This document shows positions 59,190-64,000 of a stretch of DNA of 64,000 bases, one piece after another. Within the stretch, counting starts at the first letter, position 1, and the number at the start of each line of letters is the position of its first letter. Origin of the DNA: Rostrohypoxylon terebratum (lineage: Eukaryota; Ascomycota; Sordariomycetes; Xylariales; Hypoxylaceae); assembly GCA_022497145.1 (NCBI GenBank), contig MU385888.1, forward strand, positions 186,001-250,000, read 5' to 3'. A model generated the notes under the pieces. It saw nothing but the letters and a program-made list of their open reading frames with translations, did not search any database and was not told the origin of the DNA. A program made the position numbers and the translations under genes.

Positions 59190-61602
59190 ATGGCCTCTCG
59201 AAATTTATGTACAAGGTGTCAGGTCCTCCAACTCAACGATTCAGCGCTCGGGAGAGGAACCCAAGATGAATCAGGAAGAACCTATTTCGAAATCCATGGC
59301 TCTACGGGAGCTCACCCATTCCTGGAATTCTCGCTAAAGGACCAATTGCCGGAGCTGCCTATACTCTCCAATTCTGTTCAAAATGGCTGCGCATTTTGCG
59401 AGGTCCTTAGAACTTCCCTTATTAAGAGTTGCTCTCATCTCTCCACACAAGAGATCCATATCCGGCTTCAACTAGTCTTTTCTTCTGAAGGGAGATTGAT
59501 GTCTTTGTTAGCTCGCGTTGGTCTACACTCGAGTCGTGATTCAGAGGGTATATCTTGCATATGGATACTTATGTGCTTTCTCGAAAGTCTAACCTGTTCT
59601 GTTTAGAAATCTTGCTGATGTTTGGTATTGATGGAGAGTCTGATGGTATGTGTATACGACGTTCCATACGATATACCATCTTATGTTTGTGATAGATCTA
59701 TGTACTCAATGGCTTCGACTGCAATCGGCCCCTGAAGAACACATATTCTGCGCTAAGAATGTTGAGAAAGTTTCAGGCATACTTGAGGACATCGATTCTG
59801 AAGAAAATTTAGACACGCTGTTTTATCCTACACGGCTCATTCACGTCGGCACTAGAAACAGTAATACATGCCATCTCATGGTAACAGATACAGATCTCCT
59901 CAGGGTTCAGAAGGCTAAGTACGCAGCTCTGAGTTACTGCTGGGGTCCCCCGGAAGACGCGAAAACGCAGTTCAGGACCGAAAAAGATACCTTCGGCAAC
60001 CGAGTAGCTGGTTTCAAGCCTGATGCAACATCCCCGACTATGCAGGACGCTATCGAAGTGTGCCGTGGTCTAGGGATTCCATACATCTGGATTGACGCGG
60101 TCTGTATCGTCCAGGACGATAGACAGGACTGGGAAAGGGAAGCTGCGCAGATGACAGATGTGTACAGGAATGCGTGTCTGACAATCTGCACACCGACCTC
60201 AGCGTCCTGCCGCGACGGCTTCTTGGGATCGCGCGTCTCGGCTAGGATTCCTTTTCGCTCGAGGATAGATGGCAGCGTGGTGGGGTTCTACAATATCAGG
60301 CCGTGTGGGGTGGTTAAAGACATGCGGATTGCTGAGAGCGACTATGAAACTCTTGATAATAGCGACACTGCTCCCCAAAGCATGAGTAATTGGTGGAAGC
60401 GCGGTTGGACGTTCCAAGAATTGGCTCTTTCGCAGCGTGTTCTCTTATTTGGGATTAAATTGCGTCTCGTGTTCGAAAATAAGTTTTGGTCTGAGGGAGA
60501 TGATGCCCTGACCGACGCGGTGGAAGACGAGGGCGCTTTTGCGGGTATGGGAGGCACGTTCGCAGTTATATCTGTTACTGGGGCACTTGAGTCAAGAGAG
60601 AATGAAACGATGTGGATGTCAATGGTGGAGCAATATACGGAGCGTCAGCTCACCTTCGAGTCAGATAAGCTCCCCGCTATAGGTGGTCTCGCGAAGATTG
60701 CAGTATTGGGTCGTGGGGACGACTATCTTGCGGGCATTCGCAGGGAGCGGCTTCATCGTGATTTATTCTGGATTCCTGCTATTGGACTAGATGTTGAAGA
60801 TAAAGTGAGGCCGAAACTGTCATTTGATGAGTTGATCAGTTCTTTGATAACACCAGACCCCTATATCGCGCCGTCTTGGAGTTGGGCTCGCTGGAGAGGT
60901 AAGGTACGCTTTGATGATTCACCGGCACCGTATGGGGATCATGTACCCGTCATGGGAGACCGAGGAGAGCTCGAAGCATCTTATGAGGGGATGAAAGCAA
61001 GGTTGTCAGTCTCAAAATTCAACCCTTTCGGCCAGGTTAGCGGAGGAAGTCTACTAATCACAAGTAAGGTGATTCCGGTTCTACCAGATCTCACATGTCA
61101 GGAAGGTTTTGATAATAACTGGGAAATGCGTAATGACAATGGACAGTATGTTGCCAATCTTACATTCGATTGGGATGGGGCGGGCGCGGTTACTCCATTT
61201 GAGAAACTATCGTTGGTCCTCATAGGGTCATATTGGGATTGGCAAGCGTACAAGATGGCGAAGCTATACGATAACGTGGATGACAAAGAAGACATTGACA
61301 CTACCGGCGATGAAGATGGAGATGTGGATATGGAAACAGAAATGGATTCCAGTGAGGACGACGACGAGCAGATGGATGACTTCAGCAGTGAAAGCGAAGA
61401 TATCGATTTTGAGGAGGCCGAAGCGAGAGATGTGAAAGCTGATAGATTTGCATACGGGTTGATTCTCTATGCCATTCCTGCAGAAGAAACTGCAGAAGAA
61501 AAGTTCTTCAGAGTCGGCATATTCAGCTCCTGGCCAAAGGGGGCGGGAGGATTGAGGGGGTGTTTCGGGAACCAGCCCTCTAGGATAGTAGAGATTATTT
61601 GA
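59190..61602 (+). CDS. HET (heterokaryon incompatibility) domain protein
   Basis: Exons 59190-59547, 59607-59645 and 59696-61602 (introns 59 and 50 nt) give 767 aa. HET proteins trigger incompatibility or programmed cell death on fusion of unlike hyphae in Pezizomycotina. The N-terminus has a paired Cys motif (LCTRCQVLQLN) and the Cys in NGCAFCEVLR, a zinc-binding-like segment seen in many HET proteins. The HET core in exon 3 contains YAALSYCWGP, IPYIWIDAVCIVQDDRQDW, YRNACLTI and WWKRGWTFQELALSQRV, all diagnostic. A strongly acidic stretch lies near residues 670-715 (EDGDVDMETEMDSSEDDDEQ). No NACHT/repeat domain follows. The micro-exon of 39 nt is inferred from phase and splice consensus and gives EILLMFGIDGESDG. 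Confidence 0.88.
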
Positions 61603-62185
61603 AAGTGTCTTAATTTAGGTTGCTTCTAGGTTAAGTTTCTTGAAGTCATCTGGATAATTCGTAAGAACCAATGAATGAGGTATTCTCTAACTCTTCATTA
61701 AATGTACACATAATATTGTTTACCTAATGACTTAATGACAATCACAGCGTGCGGTAACCTAATGCGCTGCTAACAACTGGCTTCAGTGGCTAAGCCTCCT
61801 GAATTATTGTGGGTATCCTCTAGAATATAGTGAATATGCTAGGGATCGTCAGGTAGGTCCCAATCCTGGCTTGAAATTGATACGGTATGTGGGGTTAGGG
61901 TTAAGGTTGAGATCAGGGTTAGGGGTTTTGAAGTAAAACCCTAACCCCAAGGTACTTCGCGATCTTGACTTGATATGACCTAGGAATTGGAATATATAAT
62001 TCGCAGTAAGAAATATAGGTACGTAAATATAGAGATGGGATATTTATACGAGATACCGGTGTGATTTTCCACAAGCCCTTTCCAATTCTATTGACATATC
62101 CAACCCCCTTCAATGGCCCCGTACCCATCCCAACAGAAAAGAAAGATTGAGATTTCGACTCCGTGCGAAGTAATGATGCCAAAAC
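61603..62185. other. Intergenic, convergent 3' ends with telomere-like repeats
   Basis: About 580 bp between HET and the transcription factor; contains the telomere-like inverted repeat at 61891-61948. No gene supported; the ORF at 61919-62182 reads through the repeat. Confidence 0.5.
61891..61948. repeat. Interstitial telomere-like repeats forming an inverted repeat
   Basis: TTAGGG units on one arm (GGGGTTAGGGTTAAGG, then GGGTTAGGGGTTTT at 61916-61929) face CCCTAA units on the other (AAAACCCTAACCC at 61935-61947), with a five-base loop. The arms pair nearly perfectly with one bulged G. TTAGGG is the telomere repeat of filamentous ascomycetes. Confidence 0.65.
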
Positions 62186-64000
62186 TCAACTCCATTCACC
62201 TGTCGATGGCTGTTCCCCCGACAACTCGAAGCCTTTAGCCGACGCGACCCAATTGTTCCAATTGATCTCGCCGTCGAGCTCCTTGTTGAAGTCCACAGCG
62301 TCCATGTTAACGTTCGCAAATACGTCAACCGACGGATCGGCATCAGCCCATAACCAAGCCCCAAAGCCTGCACCTAGATCTGTAGGGCCAGCCGGATGCA
62401 TCTCAACTTGGCCAGGGATATTCGAGGTCAAACTTGGATCAATGCTAGAGCTATTTGCACCAGAAATATTTGACGCCGTGCGCTCACTACCCTGCGAAAA
62501 GCCGGGTTGGAGATAAGATGACTCAAAATTGCGCTGTGGTGCATGCATCTCCGCTTCATACTGAAGCGTAAAGTTGAAGCCTGACTCCTTAGCAATCGCC
62601 GTCGCCTCTGATATTGATACTCGACCGACTCCCTCATCCATCGGTTCCTCCAATCCCACAAGCCTCCGCCACCTCTCCCTCAAACTCTCCGCCCCGTCGG
62701 CCTCTAAAAACGGCCCCGGGCTATTCGGCTGCGAGGCCCCCTGATCCAGCCTCTCCAACCTCTCCGCGTCTTCCCTATCCCCCCTCAACCTCCTTACCTC
62801 CACCTCCCTATGTCTCCTCACCTTCGCCATCAGCTTCCTAAGCGGGATCCAGAAGCTCAAGCCCGGGTTCCCGGCCGCGGCGCCAGAACAATGCAGCTGC
62901 TGCTGGGGAATAAGCCAGGGACTATGCAGCGCGATCCACGCGCGCTCGACGGCGGGGCCCCAGGGGCGCCGTGCGGCCTCGATCAGCATGTACACGATGG
63001 CGTACCAGTGCGTGTACGTCTGAAAGATCCAGCGCCAGTTGCGGCACGCCTGCTCCGCGTTCAGCGCATGGTTGTACTCCGCCACCTCGACCGCCGCCAC
63101 GAATAGCTTGTCCCGCAGCGTCTCCGAGTCCGACGCGCTGTCGTGTGGGCAGAAGAGCACGGGGAAGTAGATTATCAGACTCATCTTGGAGACCAGGAGC
63201 CGGGTTACCGTCACTGTCATCCAGTACCCGATGTTATTGGTTTCGTGGGAGTATTGGAGGTATGTTCGCTGTAATTGTTCGTAGAATTCGTTGATTAAAC
63301 TGGCTTGCTCGTAGGGACGGGAATCTCCATCTCTGAGGCTTAGGGCCATTAGTTTTTGTGTTACGCTGATCTGGCCTGTGAACATGATGGAGAAGGTCAT
63401 GTCTGTTAGACCTTCGTGCTCTTTGGGTGTCTCTTTCGTCTCCATCTCGATGTCGGAATCATTGATATTCAAGGGGAATTTCGTGTCGAAGCTACCCTGG
63501 GTGATGGTAAGATCTGTGCCTTGGTCTTCGGAGGCCCTCCCGTCTATTGCGCAAAGCCCCCACCATAACCTTCTTCGCATTTCGACTTCATACGGTGTAA
63601 GGTTGGGGAAGCGGCTACCGTCGCGTTGCAAACCCAGAGCCTGCCCCATCCTGATGGCGAGTCCTGTCATCATCCACACAAATCGCGGGCTGTCGTGTCG
63701 ACGGAGTAGAAAGAGAAATATGACGAATGCTTGTAAGAGAACTATGTCGGGAACGTTTAGAAAATCTGCTTTCGCCAGAGCATACTCTAGACCGAGGCGA
63801 TACTTGAGGTTGAGCTCGGACTTTGTAGAACCGAAGTTGGCTACAATCTACGGAGGACGGAGTATGCATAAGCAATTGGTACAGGTTTGGCGTATAATAG
63901 AAGAGGAACTTACATCTTCTTCTTCCATTGAAGTTATGGAGGCATAGTAGATCGCAAACATCAAAGCTTCGTTGGCCGGGGTCAGTGTGGACAAGTCACT
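62186..64000 (-). CDS. Fungal-specific transcription factor (Fungal_trans domain), partial
   Basis: The gene runs off the right edge; only the C-terminal part is here. Exons 64000(edge)-63915 and 63847-62186 flank a 67-nt intron (donor GTAAGT, acceptor CCGTAG). The visible 582 or so residues belong to the Fungal_trans (PF04082) regulatory domain: ALMFAIYYASITSM, LKYRLGLEYALAKADFL, MMTGLAIRMGQALGLQRDGS, and the hallmark MRRRLWWGLCAIDGR with SEDQGTDLTI. The N-terminal Zn2Cys6 DNA-binding domain is expected upstream, outside the window. The C-terminus is Asn/Gln/Ser-rich and ends STGEWS. Targets are unknown. Confidence 0.87.

Noticed and set aside
1..64000. CRISPR array, rRNA operon, prokaryotic operon or phage
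   Set aside because: No such repeats, RNA genes or gene order; intron-bearing genes show the DNA is eukaryotic.

Overview
The window is nuclear DNA from a filamentous ascomycete (Pezizomycotina, most likely Sordariomycetes). The reasons are short 40-200 nt introns with GTRNGT donors and CTAAC-type branch points, genes about 2-3 kb apart on both strands, and families typical of this group: HET, DUF3433, AA9 LPMO, Zn2Cys6-type regulator, VPS62-like and p24. I cannot name the genus. I reconstructed exons by hand from splice signals, reading phase and family fit. Every complete intact model has a total coding length divisible by three.

Layout. 0.3-9.3 kb: a degenerate Ras-like GTPase (-), a large DUF3433 membrane protein (+) and a VPS62-like protein (+). 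10.5-15.3 kb: an MFS sugar transporter (+) converging on a SulP sulfate permease (-). 17-22.7 kb: a small accessory block with a broken beta-propeller lectin gene (-), a divergent MACPF-domain gene (+) and a short-chain dehydrogenase (+). 23.2-26.1 kb: mitochondrial methionyl-tRNA formyltransferase (+) and a Stf2-like small protein (-). 28.8-32.5 kb: an F-box-like protein (-) and the Fe-S assembly factor Dre2 (+). About 4.7 kb without genes follows, ahead of a Yck-type casein kinase I (37.3 kb, +). 40.4-51.3 kb: p24 cargo receptor (-), Swc4 (+), an F-box/LRR-like protein (-), a tiny acidic protein (+) and the FACT subunit Spt16 (+). 51.7-54.7 kb: an AA9 copper LPMO (-) and an AIF/FSP1-like oxidoreductase (-). 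55.3-64 kb: a DUF4246 gene split by a solo LTR (-), a HET-domain protein (+), telomere-like repeats and a fungal transcription factor running off the right edge (-).

Most genes are unconnected housekeeping or accessory functions; no operon-like pathway or biosynthetic cluster is visible. Chromatin (swc4, spt16), Fe-S/mitochondrial (dre2, fmt1) and secretory (p24) genes form the conserved core. The lectin/MACPF block and the right-hand HET/DUF4246/LTR block look like faster-evolving accessory DNA.

The best observations are: (1) a [D1,2] stwintron (an intron nested in another intron's donor) in the sugar transporter; (2) a 395-bp solo LTR with a GGAAT target duplication inside the DUF4246 gene, where removing LTR plus one duplicate restores the reading frame exactly; (3) a lectin pseudogene with three lesions, divergent from an apparently intact MACPF gene; (4) a start codon split by an intron in the Stf2-like gene. 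I see no wholly new biological system.
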